Shown one piece after another: positions 1 through 9,567 of a stretch of DNA of 64,000 bases. The stretch is taken from positions 1 through 64,000 of the forward strand of contig NZ_JAEKGC010000006.1 of the NCBI RefSeq assembly GCF_016405885.1, read 5' to 3'. The stretch comes from Arthrobacter sp. MSA 4-2. GTDB taxonomy: Bacteria; Actinomycetota; Actinomycetes; Actinomycetales; Micrococcaceae. Below the pieces are notes generated by a model. It did not search any database, had not been told where the DNA came from, and worked only from the letters and a program-made list of their open reading frames with translations. The translations under genes and the position numbers were made by a program. Position 1 is the stretch's first letter. Every line of letters begins with the position of its first letter.

Positions 1-77
1 ACCACCTCCGAGGCCGAGGGCACCAGGAACACATCGGCATAGGTCAGGTCGGTGGACGGATCATTGATGAATCGCAT
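1..77 (-). CDS. GuaB1-family IMP dehydrogenase-like protein (N-terminal fragment)
   Basis: The gene runs off the left edge; only the first 25 codons are visible, reading MRFINDPSTDLTYADVFLVP and onward. The D-L-T-Y-x-D-V-F-L-V-P stretch is the N-terminal signature of the IMP dehydrogenase/GMP reductase fold and fits the actinobacterial GuaB1 branch, which interconverts purine nucleotides (GMP reductase activity is reported for mycobacterial GuaB1). The ATG at 77 has a GGGAGAA ribosome-binding site just upstream. It is transcribed away from kgd, so bases 78-270 carry both promoters. Family call is by the short motif only. Confidence 0.6.
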   Translation of the reverse strand, partial: MRFINDPSTDLTYADVFLVPSASEV

Positions 78-270
78 TATTTCTCCCGCAATCGAGTACC
101 TACCGAGTTTAGTCGCCCGCCGGGACACCACCGATTCGACCGCCGGTCAGTGATTCGCCTGTTCCTCGTTCGTGTTACTAGACTGGAAGAAGGTCTAACC
201 ACCGTCCAGGACGTCCGCACAGATGGACTTTCCCGCGCTCAGGGCTACTTACGGAAGAGGCGTATACCAA

Positions 271-3200
271 GTGCCAGAACAAACCAGCCACCGTCTACCT
301 GAAGAGTTCGGCGGAAACGAGTGGCTTGTTGACGAACTCTACGAACAGTTTCAGAAAGACCGGAACTCGGTCGACCCGAAGTGGTGGGATCTCTTCGACT
401 CCTTCGATGCGGAAAATCAGCCAAAAGAGAACGGCCAGGGCAATGGTGCCCCTGCTGTAGAAACCAAGGCACCCGCCGCAGCCGCGGCGCCTGCCACCAG
501 CGAAGCGCCGGTTGTGAAGACCGAAGCCGCCGCACCCAAGGCCTCGGGCGAATCGCCCGCCTCGACACAGCAGTCGGGAAAGCCTCCCGTGGCAAAGGAG
601 CCGGCGAAGGAGCCGGCCCCCAAGCCCGCAGCGGAGAAGAAGCCCGAACCCGCCAAGCCGGCCGGCCCGCCCATCCCGGCCCAGCTGCCGGAGACAGCGC
701 GGAACACCCAGATGGACGAGGACACGGTCAGTGTCCTCCGCGGACCGGCGAAGGCCATCGCGACGAACATGGACGCGAGCCTCTCGGTTCCCACCGCCAC
801 GAGCGTGCGCACCATCCCAGCGAAGCTTTTGATTGACAACCGCGTCGTGATCAACAACCACCTCGCCCGCGCCCGTGGCGGGAAGGTGTCGTTCACCCAC
901 ATCATCGGCTACGCCATCGTGCGCGCCCTGGCCCAGTTCCCCTCCCAGAACGTCTACTACGACATCATCGACGGCAAGCCCTCGGCGGTGCAGCCGGCAC
1001 ACGTGAACTTCGGCCTCGCGATCGACATGCCCAAGCCCGACGGCACGCGGCTGCTGGTGGTACCGAACATCAAGAAGGCCGAGAACATGAACTTCTCGGA
1101 GTTCTGGCGCGCCTACGAGGACCTCGTCAAGAAGGCCCGCGGCGGCAAGCTCGGCGCCGACGACTACGCCGGAACCACCGTGTCGCTCACCAACCCCGGC
1201 GGCATCGGCACCGTCCACTCGGTGCCCCGCCTCTCCAAGGGCCAGGCGTGCATCATCGGTGCCGGCGCGCTCGAGTACCCGGCCGCGTTCCAGGGCGCCA
1301 GCGAGAAGACGCTGGCCCAGCATGCGATTTCCAAGACCATCACGCTGACCTCCACCTATGACCACCGGGTCATCCAGGGTGCCGGCAGCGGCGAGTTCCT
1401 GCGCATCATCCACCAGCTCCTGCTGGGCGAGCAGGGCTTCTACGACGAGATCTTCGAATCCCTGCGCATCCCGTACGAGCCGGTGCGCTGGAGCGCGGAC
1501 ATCCAGGTCGACCCGATGGACGAGATCAACAAGGTCGCCCGGATCCAGCAGCTCATCCACGCCTACCGGGTGCGCGGCCACCTCATGGCCGACACCAACC
1601 CGCTGGAATACGTCCAGCGCAAGCACGCGGACCTCGATGTGCGCACCCACGGCCTGACCCTGTGGGACCTCGACCGCGAATGGCCCACGGGCGGCTTCGG
1701 CGGCAAGCCGATGCTGAAGTTCCGGGACATGCTCGGTGTGCTCCGCGACGCCTACTGCCGCACCACGGGCATCGAGTACATGCATATCCAGGACCCGGAA
1801 GAGCGCCAGTGGTTCCAGGACGAGCTTGAGCACCCCTACTCCAAGCCGAGCCGCGAGGAACAGCTGCGCATCCTGCACAAGCTGAACTCCGCCGAGGCCT
1901 TCGAAACCTTCCTGCAGACCAAGTTCGTCGGCCAGAAGCGCTTCTCGCTCGAGGGCGGTGAATCCCTCATCCCGCTGCTCGATGCCATCATCTCCGGGGC
2001 CGCCGACGACGGGCTCGACGAGGTGGCCGTCGGTATGGCCCACCGCGGCCGGCTGAACGTGCTGACGAACATCGCCGGCAAGACCTACGCCCAGGTGTTC
2101 CGCGAGTTCGAAGGAACCCAGGACCCGCGTTCGGTTCAGGGCTCCGGCGACGTGAAGTACCACCTCGGCACCGAGGGGACCTTCACCTCCGACGCCGGCA
2201 ACACCACCCGCGTGTACCTTGCGGCGAACCCCTCCCACCTCGAAGCGGTCGACCCGGTTCTCGAGGGCATCGTCCGGGCCAAGCAGGACCGGCTCGACCA
2301 GGGAGGGGCGTTCCCCGTGCTGCCGATCCTGATCCACGGCGACGCAGCCTTCGCCGGCCAGGGCGTCGTGGCGGAGACGCTGAACCTCTCGCAGCTGCGC
2401 GGCTACCGCACCGGCGGCACCATCCACGTCATCGTGAACAACCAGGTCGGCTTCACCACCTCCCCGACGTCGTCGCGGTCCTCGGTGTACTCCACCGACG
2501 TCGCCAAAATGGTCCAGGCGCCGATCTTCCACGTCAACGGCGACGACCCCGAGGCCGTGGTGCGGGTGGCACAGCTCGCCTACCAGTTCCGCCAGCGGTT
2601 CAACAAGGACGTCGTCATCGACATGGTCTGCTACCGCCGCCGCGGACACAACGAGGGCGACGACCCGTCGATGACCCAGCCGATGATGTACAACCTGATC
2701 GAGGCCAAGCGGTCGGTCCGCAAGCTCTACACCGAGGCCCTCATCGGCCGCGGCGACATCACCGAGGAAGAGGCCGAGCAGGCGCTGCGCGACTACCAGG
2801 AACGACTCGAGCGGGTCTTCGCCGAGACCCACGCGGCCCAGACCTCGCCGATGCCGCTGGTCTCCGAGGATCCCGCCGCGGTCTCGAACCTCGAGCGCCC
2901 CTCCGCCCAGCAGTCCGACGGCGAGGAGGCCGCGCCTCAGCCCACCGCCATCTCGGCCGAGGTCCTCGCCGCCATCGGCAAGGCCCACACCAACGTGCCG
3001 GAGGGTTTCACCGTCCACCCCAAGCTCAAGGCGCTCCTGGAGCGCCGCGAGCAGATGTCCCGCGAAGGCGGCATCGACTGGGGCTTCGGCGAAATGGCCG
3101 CCCTCGGCTCGCTGCTGATGGAGGGCGTCCCCGTCCGCCTCGCCGGGCAGGACACCCGCCGCGGCACCTTCGTGCAGCGCCACGCGGTGTTCCACGACCG

Positions 3201-4095
3201 CGCCAACGGCACCGAGTGGCTGCCGCTGGAGCGGCTCAGCGAGGACCAGGCGAAGCTGTGGATCTACGATTCGCTGCTTTCGGAATACGCCGCCATGGGC
3301 TTCGAATACGGCTACTCCGTCGAGCGGCCCGACGCGCTGGTGATCTGGGAGGCGCAGTTCGGTGACTTCGTCAACGGCGCGCAGACGATCATCGACGAGT
3401 TCATCAGCTCCGCCGAGCAGAAGTGGGGCCAGCGGTCCTCGCTCGTGCTCATGCTGCCGCACGGCTACGAGGGACAGGGCCCCGACCACTCCTCGGCACG
3501 GATCGAACGGTTCCTCCAGATGTGCGCCGAGGAGAACATGGTCGTGGCCAACCCGAGCAGCGCGGCCTCGCACTTCCACCTGCTGCGCCAGCACGCCTAC
3601 CGCCGGCCGCGCAAGCCGCTGATCATCTTCACGCCGAAGCAGCTGCTGCGCCTGAAGGCGGCGGCAAGCTCGGTCGAGGACTTCACCCAGGGCAGCTTCC
3701 AGCCGGTCATCCCCGACACCCTCGAGACTCCGGGCGCCGAGGTCGAGCGGGTCATCCTGGTCTCCGGCCGGCTCTACTACGACCTGCTGTCGGCCCGGCA
3801 GAAGGCCGACGACAAGAAGACCGCCATCATGCGTGTCGAGCAGCTCTACCCGCTGCCGCTCGACGAGATCAAGGAGGCGCTGTCGGCGTACCCCAACGCC
3901 GACGTCGTCTGGGCCCAGGACGAACCGGCCAACCAGGGTCCGTGGCCGTTCATCGGGCTAAACCTGCCCCAGCACATAGAGGGCGGCATCGAGCTCGCCT
4001 CCCGGCCGGCCTCGGCTGCGACCGCTACGGGCTCCGCCAAGCACCACGCGGTGGAGCAGGAAATCCTCGTGCGCAAGGCTTTCGGAAGAAAGTAA
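271..4095 (+). CDS. kgd: multifunctional 2-oxoglutarate decarboxylase / dehydrogenase E1-E2 (Kgd)
   Basis: Thiamine-diphosphate enzyme of the TCA cycle, 1274 residues, fusing an E2-like acyltransferase to the E1 component as in Actinobacteria. Residues 1-40 form the short E1-type N-terminal segment, followed by an Ala/Pro/Lys-rich linker to about 145. The acyltransferase domain follows with its catalytic TYDHRV motif (His365), then the E1 domain with GMAHRGRLNVL around His591, a GDAAFAGQG motif and the GHNEGDDPS motif. It acts with E2 and lipoamide dehydrogenase of the pyruvate dehydrogenase system in this phylum. The GTG at 271 is preferred over an in-frame ATG at 223 because GGAAGAGG lies 10 bases upstream and actinobacterial Kgd proteins start (M/V)PEQTSHRLPEEFGG-like. 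A TAGACT at 179-184 is a possible -10 element. Confidence 0.95.
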   Translation: MPEQTSHRLPEEFGGNEWLVDELYEQFQKDRNSVDPKWWDLFDSFDAENQPKENGQGNGAPAVETKAPAAAAAPATSEAPVVKTEAAAPKASGESPASTQQSGKPPVAKEPAKEPAPKPAAEKKPEPAKPAGPPIPAQLPETARNTQMDEDTVSVLRGPAKAIATNMDASLSVPTATSVRTIPAKLLIDNRVVINNHLARARGGKVSFTHIIGYAIVRALAQFPSQNVYYDIIDGKPSAVQPAHVNFGLAIDMPKPDGTRLLVVPNIKKAENMNFSEFWRAYEDLVKKARGGKLGADDYAGTTVSLTNPGGIGTVHSVPRLSKGQACIIGAGALEYPAAFQGASEKTLAQHAISKTITLTSTYDHRVIQGAGSGEFLRIIHQLLLGEQGFYDEIFESLRIPYEPVRWSADIQVDPMDEINKVARIQQLIHAYRVRGHLMADTNPLEYVQRKHADLDVRTHGLTLWDLDREWPTGGFGGKPMLKFRDMLGVLRDAYCRTTGIEYMHIQDPEERQWFQDELEHPYSKPSREEQLRILHKLNSAEAFETFLQTKFVGQKRFSLEGGESLIPLLDAIISGAADDGLDEVAVGMAHRGRLNVLTNIAGKTYAQVFREFEGTQDPRSVQGSGDVKYHLGTEGTFTSDAGNTTRVYLAANPSHLEAVDPVLEGIVRAKQDRLDQGGAFPVLPILIHGDAAFAGQGVVAETLNLSQLRGYRTGGTIHVIVNNQVGFTTSPTSSRSSVYSTDVAKMVQAPIFHVNGDDPEAVVRVAQLAYQFRQRFNKDVVIDMVCYRRRGHNEGDDPSMTQPMMYNLIEAKRSVRKLYTEALIGRGDITEEEAEQALRDYQERLERVFAETHAAQTSPMPLVSEDPAAVSNLERPSAQQSDGEEAAPQPTAISAEVLAAIGKAHTNVPEGFTVHPKLKALLERREQMSREGGIDWGFGEMAALGSLLMEGVPVRLAGQDTRRGTFVQRHAVFHDRANGTEWLPLERLSEDQAKLWIYDSLLSEYAAMGFEYGYSVERPDALVIWEAQFGDFVNGAQTIIDEFISSAEQKWGQRSSLVLMLPHGYEGQGPDHSSARIERFLQMCAEENMVVANPSSAASHFHLLRQHAYRRPRKPLIIFTPKQLLRLKAAASSVEDFTQGSFQPVIPDTLETPGAEVERVILVSGRLYYDLLSARQKADDKKTAIMRVEQLYPLPLDEIKEALSAYPNADVVWAQDEPANQGPWPFIGLNLPQHIEGGIELASRPASAATATGSAKHHAVEQEILVRKAFGRK

Positions 4096-4220
4096 CGGGC
4101 CGATCAGTATGATGTTGGGTGGGGACCTGTGCCCCACCCAACGCATTTAACGCATTACTCCAGTTCCGCACGGCGCAAATCCGTGCGTGCACCGACACCA
4201 ATCAGTAACCGAGGGATCCA

Positions 4221-4817
4221 GTGGAACAACGCAGAATCCGGCTAGCCGCAGTGGGCGACGAACTTCTCGCAGGACTTGGAGATCCCCGCGCGCTGGGCTG
4301 GCTTGGACGCGTCATGGCCCGCACCGCCCCCGACGGCGTGCAGGTCGAGGCCTATCCCCTGGCCGCTCCACGCGAAGGCACCGAGTCCCTGGCCAACCGG
4401 TGGCTGCAGGAGACCGGGCGCCGGTTCGACGACGGTTTCGAGAACCGCCTCGTCATCGGCCTCTCCGACCGGGACCTCGACCTCGAGCTCTCCACGGCCC
4501 GCAGCCGGCTGAACCTCGCGAACATCCTCGACGGTGCCGCCCAGATGAGCGTCAAGGTCCTCGTCGTCGGGCCGCCCCCGGGGCTCGACCCCGAGCGCAA
4601 CCGCCGGCTGGGGGAACTCTCGGCGGCCTTCGCCGACGTCACCACCCGCCGCAAGCACGTCTACATCGACACCTTCACCCCGCTGGTGGCCCACGAGCAG
4701 TGGCGCAACGACCTCGCAGCGAACGGCGGAACTCCCGGCCAGGCCGGCTACGGGCTGATGGCCTGGCTGGTGCTCCACCGGGGCTGGTTCCAGTGGCTTG
4801 AGATTCCAGCCTCCTAG
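4221..4817 (+). CDS. GDSL-type esterase/lipase family protein
   Basis: A 198-residue SGNH/GDSL-like hydrolase. The N-terminal block I is AAVGDELLAGLGD, where the usual GDS serine position is occupied by GDE, so the standard nucleophile is not evident. The LGWLGRVM and VKVLVVGPPPGLD segments match the central strand and the block III region of the family, and FADVTTRRKHVYIDTFTPL the later part. No signal peptide is seen, so it is cytoplasmic. GTG start at 4221 preceded by GAGGGAT. It follows kgd by 125 bases and is closed by a strong terminator. It could be a catalytically altered member; the substrate is unknown. Confidence 0.75.
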   Translation: MEQRRIRLAAVGDELLAGLGDPRALGWLGRVMARTAPDGVQVEAYPLAAPREGTESLANRWLQETGRRFDDGFENRLVIGLSDRDLDLELSTARSRLNLANILDGAAQMSVKVLVVGPPPGLDPERNRRLGELSAAFADVTTRRKHVYIDTFTPLVAHEQWRNDLAANGGTPGQAGYGLMAWLVLHRGWFQWLEIPAS

Positions 4818-4832
4818 CGAGCCCTGCCCTGT

Positions 4833-4889
4833 CGAAACAGCAGAAAACCACCCTCTCCCGCCGCGGAAGGGTGGTTTTCTGCTGTTTCG
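4833..4889. terminator. strong rho-independent-like terminator
   Basis: Perfect 22-bp inverted repeat: arm 4833-4854 (CGAAACAGCAGAAAACCACC and two more bases) pairs with 4868-4889, with a 13-base loop. It lies 15 bases after the GDSL gene and separates it from the peptide importer operon. Confidence 0.9.
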
Positions 4890-5107
4890 GCGGAGTGAAG
4901 GGTGTGACACGGCGCTGTTACTTCTGTGAAACCAAATCTCTCCATGTTTCCGCAAGGTAACGAATCAGTTATTACTTATTTACTGGGTGTCCGAGGCAAC
5001 AAACCTTGGCTATGCTGACGGAAGTGTGATCGCTGTCACTGTAGCTATCCACTTGAACGGGACTGACCAACCGGTCCCGTGCGCCTCTAGCACAGTAAGG
5101 ATGACGA

Positions 5108-6886
5108 ATGCGTAATAAGCGCACAGCCTCTCTCGCGGCTCTTTCCATTGGGGTGCTTCTGCTCAGCGCCTGCGGATCGGCCGGCGGGACGGCGCAGCAG
5201 CCCTCCGAGGCTGCAGAGGAAGAGCTCGCCACGACCATCAATGTGGCCATCAGCCAGACCCCGGACGCCTACAACAGCTACACCGCCAACGCCAACAGCG
5301 TCTACAACACCTACGTGAACAACGTCGTTCACAGTACGTTTGTCGCCTTCAACGCCGACGGCGAGCTGGAGCGCAATGAAGATTTCGGCACCTTCGAGAA
5401 GACGAGCGACGACCCGCTGACCGTCAAGTACAGCATCAATGAGGATGCCGTCTGGTCCGACGGGACGCCGATCGACTTCGACGACGTCCTGCTGCAGTGG
5501 GCCGCCGCCTCCGGCAAGCACCCGAGCGGCGAGAAGGACCCCGACACCGGCGCCGAGACCGACCTGTTCCAGGCCGCCTCGACCAACGGTTTCGCCCAGG
5601 TCGAGCTTCCCGAGGGCGAGGCCGGCGACAAGGAGTTCGAGTTCGTCTACTCCGAGCCCTACGCCGACTGGGAATCGCTCCTCTCCGAGCCCATGATGCC
5701 GGCCCACATCGCGGCGGAGCAGGGCGGAATGTCCCCCGAGGGTGACGGAGCCGAGCTCATCGAAGCGATCAAGGGCACCGACATCGAGGCGCTCAAGCCC
5801 GTCGCCGAGTTCTGGAACACCGGCTGGAACTACGAGGCTGATCTTCCCAGCCTCCCCGACGAGGCGCTGATCCCCTCCTCCGGCCCCTACAAGCTGGACA
5901 ACGCGGTCAACGGCACGTTGACCCTGGTCAAGAACGAGGAGTACTGGGGCAAGGAGCGCGCGGCCAAGACCGAGACCCTCGTCTACAAGACGGTCGTCGA
6001 CGAAGAAGCCGTCCAGGCCCTGGAGAACGGCGACGTCGACGTCATCGACCCCTCGAGCCCGACGGTCGACACCAAGTCGGCTCTTGAGCAGATCGGCGAA
6101 ACGATCACCGTGGAGACCGGTGAGACCCTCACCTTCTCCCACGTTGACCTGGCCCAGCGGCCCGGCGACGTCTTCGAGGACCTCAAGGTGCGCCAGGCCT
6201 TCGCCAAGTGCATGCCGCGCGAGGACATGGTCGAGAAGTTCGTCAAGCCCATCGAGCCCGAGGGCAAGGTGATGGACCTGCGCGAGTACCAGCCGGCCCA
6301 GCCCGACTACGACACGGTGCTTGAAGGTGCCCCCGCGGCCACCGAGAACGCCGAGCTCGACATCGAGGGCGCCAAGGCCCTGCTGGCCGACGCCGGCAAG
6401 ACCGAGCCGGTCAAGGTGAGCCTGATGTACTCCTCGACCAGCCAGCTGCGCGCCGACATGGTTGCCCTCATGAAGGCCTCCTGCGACGAGGCCGGCTTTG
6501 AGATCATCCCCCAGCCCGAGGAGGAGTGGGCCGCAATGCTCTCCCAGCCCGGCTCCTGGGACGCGGTGCTCTTCGGCTGGGCCGGATCCGGCCTCGTAGC
6601 CTCCGCCGAGTCGATCTACGTCTCCGACGGCGAGCAGAACTTCGGCGGCTACAAGGACGAGAAGGTCGACAGCATCTGGAAGGAAATCGTCACGAACACC
6701 GACCCCGAAAAGGTCGTCGAGATGAAGACCGAACTGGAGCAGCAGCTCGCCGAGACCCAGTACAACGTGGTGCTCTACGCCAACCCGGGCATCAACGCCT
6801 GGAACTCCAAGGTCGAGGGCGTCCAGCCCAACCCGACGCAGACGGGCCTGACCTGGAACGCCTACGAGTGGACGAAGAAGAAGTAA
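5108..6886 (+). CDS. ABC transporter substrate-binding lipoprotein, oligopeptide family 5
   Basis: Extracytoplasmic peptide-binding protein of 592 residues. A lipoprotein signal peptide is visible: positively charged start MRNKR, hydrophobic core, then the lipobox LLSAC with the lipidated cysteine at about residue 22. The body has the features of the SBP_bac_5 family (VWSDGTPIDFDDVLLQW, SGPYKL, VRQAFAKCM). It captures oligopeptides for the two permeases and ATPase encoded downstream. The start ATG has AAGGA 8 bases upstream. A TATGCT at 5011-5016 may be its -10 element, but no good -35 was found. A hairpin directly downstream probably lowers expression of the following genes relative to this one. 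Confidence 0.93.
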   Translation: MRNKRTASLAALSIGVLLLSACGSAGGTAQQPSEAAEEELATTINVAISQTPDAYNSYTANANSVYNTYVNNVVHSTFVAFNADGELERNEDFGTFEKTSDDPLTVKYSINEDAVWSDGTPIDFDDVLLQWAAASGKHPSGEKDPDTGAETDLFQAASTNGFAQVELPEGEAGDKEFEFVYSEPYADWESLLSEPMMPAHIAAEQGGMSPEGDGAELIEAIKGTDIEALKPVAEFWNTGWNYEADLPSLPDEALIPSSGPYKLDNAVNGTLTLVKNEEYWGKERAAKTETLVYKTVVDEEAVQALENGDVDVIDPSSPTVDTKSALEQIGETITVETGETLTFSHVDLAQRPGDVFEDLKVRQAFAKCMPREDMVEKFVKPIEPEGKVMDLREYQPAQPDYDTVLEGAPAATENAELDIEGAKALLADAGKTEPVKVSLMYSSTSQLRADMVALMKASCDEAGFEIIPQPEEEWAAMLSQPGSWDAVLFGWAGSGLVASAESIYVSDGEQNFGGYKDEKVDSIWKEIVTNTDPEKVVEMKTELEQQLAETQYNVVLYANPGINAWNSKVEGVQPNPTQTGLTWNAYEWTKKK

Positions 6887-6906
6887 CCCGCTGACGCGGG
6901 GCTGTA

Positions 6907-6946
6907 CAGAAGGGCGGGCAGATCCTTGGGTCTGCCCGCCCTTCTG
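6907..6946 (+). terminator. intra-operon hairpin (attenuating terminator)
   Basis: Perfect 16-bp arms (6907-6922 and 6931-6946) with an 8-base loop, no U-tract. It sits between the binding-protein gene and the first permease gene. Such hairpins commonly limit readthrough or stabilise the upstream mRNA so that the binding protein is made in excess; that role is inferred. Confidence 0.8.
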
Positions 6947-6989
6947 ACGGCACCCGGCTCATCTGCAGACCGTCCCTAGGAGCCCCCCA

Positions 6990-8522
6990 GTGTTGTTTTT
7001 CATTGCCAAACGTCTAGTCATCTCCTTTTTCATCATGGCGGCGGCCACGACGCTCATGTTCTTCCTCGTCATCTCGTCGGGCGATCCCCTCAGCGACCTC
7101 GGTGAGGCCTCGGGCTCGGCGAAGAAGGCGACGATCGCCGCACGCACCGAGGCGATGAACCTCGACCAGCCACCGCTCATGCGCTACTTCCTGTGGCTTC
7201 AGGACCTGGGCCACTGCCTCGTCCCGGGCGGCGTAGACTGCACCCTCGGCACCGACCGTTCGGGGAACGCCGTCCTCCCCCAGCTTGAAAGCGCCATCGG
7301 CTCGACCTTCCGCCTCGTCCTAGTGGCCACGGTGATCGCCCTGGTCCTCGGGGTGGTCGTGGGCATCGTCACGGCGATCCGCCAGTACACGACGTTCGAC
7401 TACTCGATCACCTTCATCTCCTTCGTCCTGTTCTCGCTGCCGCTGTTCTGGCTTTCGACCCTGCTCAAGCAGTACATGGCGATCGACCTCAATACGTGGC
7501 TTGCCAATCCGCAGTTCCCCTACCTGACGATCCTGCTCGTCGGGGTGGTCGCCGGCGTCATCTGGACCGTCGTCGTCGGCGGCGACAGGAAGCGCAGGCT
7601 CACCGTCTTCGGCATCGCCGCCGCGGCGACCGCCGTGGCCCTGTGGCTGCTGCTGGTGACCGGCTGGTTCGTGACTCCGGGCCTGGGTCCGGTCGGCATG
7701 CTGATCTCAGCCGGGGCCGTGGCCCTGCTCTGGACCGCCCTGCTCGCCGGGTTCCGGCGCCGCCGCATCCTCTACGCCGCGCTGACGGCCGCCGCGGTGG
7801 GCTATGCCGGGTACCTCCTCTCCATCCCGCTGCTGGCCAATCCCAACTGGCTCACCGTCCTTGCGCTCCTGGGGCTGACTGTGGCGGCGGCCTACGCCGC
7901 CGGCGGCTTTGTCGGCGGCCCCTACCGGGCGCGCGCGGCGCGGATCTCCGCGGTGATCGCCTTCAGCATCGGACTGCTGATCTTCCTCGACCGGCTCCTG
8001 CAGGCCTACCCTGAACTCTCGGCGCGGTCCGGCGGCCGTCCCATCCCCACCACCGGCTCCGAGTCTCCGAACCTCTCCGGAGGCTTTTGGGAGACCAACC
8101 TCGATTACGCGCTGCACCTAATCCTGCCGACCATCGCCATCACCCTGATCTCCTTTGCCACCTACACGCGGTACACGCGGGCGAGCCAGCTCGATGTGAT
8201 GAACCAGGACTACATCCGGACGGCTCGGGCCAAGGGGCTCAGCGAGCGGACGGTGCTGGTAAAGCACGCCTTCCGCAACGCGATGATCCCGATCACCACG
8301 CTGATGGCGTTCGACTTCGCCGGCGTGCTCGGCGGGGCCGTGATCACCGAGACGGTCTTCGGCTGGAACGGCATGGGCAAGATGTTCGTCGACGGCGTCC
8401 ACACCGTCGATCCCGCACCCGTGATGGCCTTCTTCCTCGTCGTGGGAACGGCGGCGGTGCTCTTCAACATGCTCGCCGACATCGCCTACGCCTTCCTCGA
8501 CCCGCGCATCACCCTGAGCTAG
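6990..8522 (+). CDS. oligopeptide ABC transporter permease, DppB/OppB-like, with large membrane insertion
   Basis: Inner-membrane permease of 510 residues. The C-terminal part (about 360-510) carries the classic permease core with the EAA-type loop DYIRTARAKGLSE and GAVITETVFGWNGMG. The N-terminal part (1-165) is also typical. Between them, residues about 172-350 form an extra block with several hydrophobic spans separated by Arg-rich loops (for example GGDRKRRL and FRRRRIL); usual DppB proteins have about 310-340 residues in total. GTG start at 6990 with AGGAG upstream. The next gene begins 10 bases after the stop. Confidence 0.9.
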   Translation: MLFFIAKRLVISFFIMAAATTLMFFLVISSGDPLSDLGEASGSAKKATIAARTEAMNLDQPPLMRYFLWLQDLGHCLVPGGVDCTLGTDRSGNAVLPQLESAIGSTFRLVLVATVIALVLGVVVGIVTAIRQYTTFDYSITFISFVLFSLPLFWLSTLLKQYMAIDLNTWLANPQFPYLTILLVGVVAGVIWTVVVGGDRKRRLTVFGIAAAATAVALWLLLVTGWFVTPGLGPVGMLISAGAVALLWTALLAGFRRRRILYAALTAAAVGYAGYLLSIPLLANPNWLTVLALLGLTVAAAYAAGGFVGGPYRARAARISAVIAFSIGLLIFLDRLLQAYPELSARSGGRPIPTTGSESPNLSGGFWETNLDYALHLILPTIAITLISFATYTRYTRASQLDVMNQDYIRTARAKGLSERTVLVKHAFRNAMIPITTLMAFDFAGVLGGAVITETVFGWNGMGKMFVDGVHTVDPAPVMAFFLVVGTAAVLFNMLADIAYAFLDPRITLS

Positions 8523-8532
8523 GAGCCGAATC

Positions 8533-9567
8533 ATGAGCAGATCCGACATCGAGCCGGCAGATTCCCGCCCGCAGGTTGAGCTATCCGAAATGACGCTCGC
8601 GAGCCAGGACACCGACATCGCCCGCGGCGCACCCACCCGGCAGCAGACCGAGCGCGTCCGCACCACCGAGGCGAAGAGCCAGGGCCGCCTGGTCCGCGAG
8701 CGCTTCTTCCGCCACAAGGGCGCCCTGGCCGGCATGGGCCTGCTGGCCCTGATCGTCCTGCTGTCCTTCAGCTCCATCGGAGTGGCGGGAATCCCCGGCT
8801 GGTGGAACAAGGACTACGACGTCCTGGCCGCCCGCTTCAATGAGGGCAGGCCGACCCTGACCCTCTGGCCGTTCAGCCTCGGCGAGCACCCCTTCGGGCA
8901 GGACGTGCTGGGCCGCGACTACTTCGCGCTGACCATGCGCGGCATCCAGACCTCCCTGATCATCGCCATGACGGTCGGCCTGGTCGCCACGCTCGTCGGC
9001 ACCGCCGTCGGGGCCATCGCCGGATACTTCCGGGGCTGGACCGAGGCCGTCCTGATGCGCATCACCGACGTCGTGATCACCATCCCCACGGTGGTCATCG
9101 CCGCGGTGATGGCCGGCGTCGTCGCGCGCTTCGGCATCCTTCCCTTCGGCGTCTTCCTCGGTCTGGTCACCTGGACCGGCCTGGCCAGGATCGTGCGCGG
9201 CGAGTTCCTCTCGCTGCGGGAGAAGGAGTTCGTCGAGTCGGCGAAGTCGGTGGGCGCGAGCTCGGCCCGGATCATTTTCCGGCACATCCTCCCCAACACC
9301 GTCGGGGTGATCATCGTCTTCGCGACCCTCGCGATCTCCGGGGCGATCCTGCTCGAGACGGCCCTGAGCTACCTCGGGCTCGGCGTCGTCGCGCCCGACA
9401 CCTCGCTGGGCAAGGCGATCAACGACAACCGCTCGGCCCTGACCGTACGGCCCTGGCTGTTCCTGTGGCCGGGCGCCTTTATCGTCGGCATCGCCCTCGC
9501 CGTGAACTTCATCGGAGACGGCCTGCGCGACGCCTTCGATCCCAAGCAGACAAGGATCAAGCAATGA
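8533..9567 (+). CDS. oligopeptide ABC transporter permease, DppC/OppC-like
   Basis: Second permease subunit, 344 residues, partner of the preceding gene. A cytoplasmic N-terminal tail of about 50 residues precedes the first membrane span (GLLALIVLLSFSSIGVAG); then HPFGQDVLGRDYFA, the hallmark of DppC-type permeases, and the EAA loop around LREKEFVESAKSVGAS, which contacts the ATPase. ATG start with AGGAG 8 bases before it. The stop overlaps the start of the ATPase gene by 4 bases (ATGA), indicating translational coupling. Confidence 0.92.
   Translation: MSRSDIEPADSRPQVELSEMTLASQDTDIARGAPTRQQTERVRTTEAKSQGRLVRERFFRHKGALAGMGLLALIVLLSFSSIGVAGIPGWWNKDYDVLAARFNEGRPTLTLWPFSLGEHPFGQDVLGRDYFALTMRGIQTSLIIAMTVGLVATLVGTAVGAIAGYFRGWTEAVLMRITDVVITIPTVVIAAVMAGVVARFGILPFGVFLGLVTWTGLARIVRGEFLSLREKEFVESAKSVGASSARIIFRHILPNTVGVIIVFATLAISGAILLETALSYLGLGVVAPDTSLGKAINDNRSALTVRPWLFLWPGAFIVGIALAVNFIGDGLRDAFDPKQTRIKQ

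Noticed and set aside
295..3594. Long open frame on the minus strand opposite kgd (over 1000 codons)
   Set aside because: Composition is a shadow of the GC-rich kgd codons; no ribosome-binding site or recognisable domain, while kgd has full-length family motifs.
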